Positions 15,817 through 16,025 of a DNA stretch of 16,025 nucleotides are shown one piece after another. Origin of the DNA: Anseongella sp036570465 (GTDB lineage Bacteria > Bacteroidota > Bacteroidia > Sphingobacteriales > Sphingobacteriaceae). A model generated the notes under the pieces. It searched no databases. It was not told the origin of the DNA and worked only from the letters and a program-made list of their open reading frames with translations. The stretch spans positions 1 to 16,025 of the forward strand of contig DATCYD010000187.1 in NCBI GenBank assembly GCA_036570465.1. Reading direction: 5' to 3'. A program made the position numbers and the translations under genes. How positions within the stretch are numbered: position 1 is the first letter of the stretch; each line of letters begins with the position of its first letter.

Positions 15817-16025
15817 TCCCCGCCAGCCGGATTCACCACTTCCACCCATCTTCCAGAGGTCCTGGCGTTGATGCCCGCATCGTACATGGCTTCGCAATAA
15901 ACAGGGGCCTGGTAATATTTTCCTGGATAAGCGGCATTCAGCAAGACATGATACGTGACCGAACCCTTTTCCTGAAGGTCGAAATAAGTGTAAACGCGGT
16001 CATCACGAATATCCTGCCAGGTGAA
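15813..16025 (-). CDS. C-terminus of alpha-2-macroglobulin family protein (partial, 5' end outside window)
   Basis: The last 70 codons of a frame entering from the right edge and ending at TGA (15815-15813). The visible protein starts FTWQDIRDDRVYTYFDL and continues with VTYHVLLNAAYPGKYYQAP and CEAMYDAGINARTSG. This matches the receptor-binding-like C-terminal beta domain of bacterial alpha-2-macroglobulins (pattern: DDR, then YxxL/FxxxAxxPGxYxxPP, then EAMYxxxxxAR). These large periplasmic proteins trap proteases and are commonly encoded next to pbpC, as yfhM is in E. coli. The 4-nt overlap with pbpC supports that pairing. Thioester and bait regions would be upstream and cannot be checked, so confidence rests on the C-terminal pattern plus context. 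Confidence 0.78.
   Translation of the reverse strand, partial: FTWQDIRDDRVYTYFDLQEKGSVTYHVLLNAAYPGKYYQAPVYCEAMYDAGINARTSGRWVEVVNPAGGE

Noticed and set aside
1..16025. Search for mobile elements, CRISPR repeats, tRNA/rRNA genes, toxin-antitoxin pairs or defence genes.
   Set aside because: No transposase, integrase, direct-repeat array or RNA-gene pattern was seen; all long frames are explained by chromosomal household or envelope genes.

Overview
The window reads as an ordinary, gene-dense stretch of a Bacteroidota chromosome. Three things point there. The SMC N-terminus closely follows the Cytophagia/Sphingobacteriia/Chitinophagia type. Several gene starts lack a clear Shine-Dalgarno but are preceded by TTTG...TAnnTTTG promoter elements. 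The gene content (exported GH109, an exported M19 dipeptidase, PBP1C coupled to an alpha-2-macroglobulin, a LolD-like ATPase) also fits. Class or genus cannot be fixed from sequence alone. The longest stretch without a gene is the 122 bp between the first minus-strand operon and smc. I see no tRNA, rRNA, insertion sequence, CRISPR array, integrase, defence locus or convincing rho-independent terminator.

Layout. (1) 1-1557, minus strand: a small membrane-anchored, proline-rich protein of unknown function, followed 3 bp later by a phytase-like esterase lipoprotein that runs off the left edge. (2) 1680-5243, plus: smc, divergent from (1). (3) 5307-7483, minus: recR, then an SDR oxidoreductase with its own promoter-like element, coupled by a 4-nt overlap to a LolD-type ABC ATPase. 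(4) 7556-10536, plus: a tight three-gene unit of sodium/solute symporter, LOG-family protein (4-nt overlap) and a secreted protein that I read as a divergent M14-like metallopeptidase (3-bp gap). (5) 10546-13244, minus: a Tat-exported GH109 glycosidase followed 2 bp later by an exported M19 dipeptidase, with a good promoter and a hairpin at the predicted transcript start. (6) 13324-16025, minus: the C-terminus of an alpha-2-macroglobulin-family protein, coupled by a 4-nt overlap to pbpC.

How the genes fit together. Apart from smc and recR, most products act at or outside the inner membrane: peptidoglycan synthesis (PBP1C), a protease-trap partner (A2M), lipoprotein release or export energisation (LolD-like), exported glycan, dipeptide and phosphoester or ester hydrolases, and a Na+-driven importer. 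No clearly new multi-gene system is visible. The least explained items are the M14-like protein and its symporter-LOG partners, the small proline-rich protein next to smc, and the unusual promoter/start arrangements upstream of the SDR and GH109 genes.
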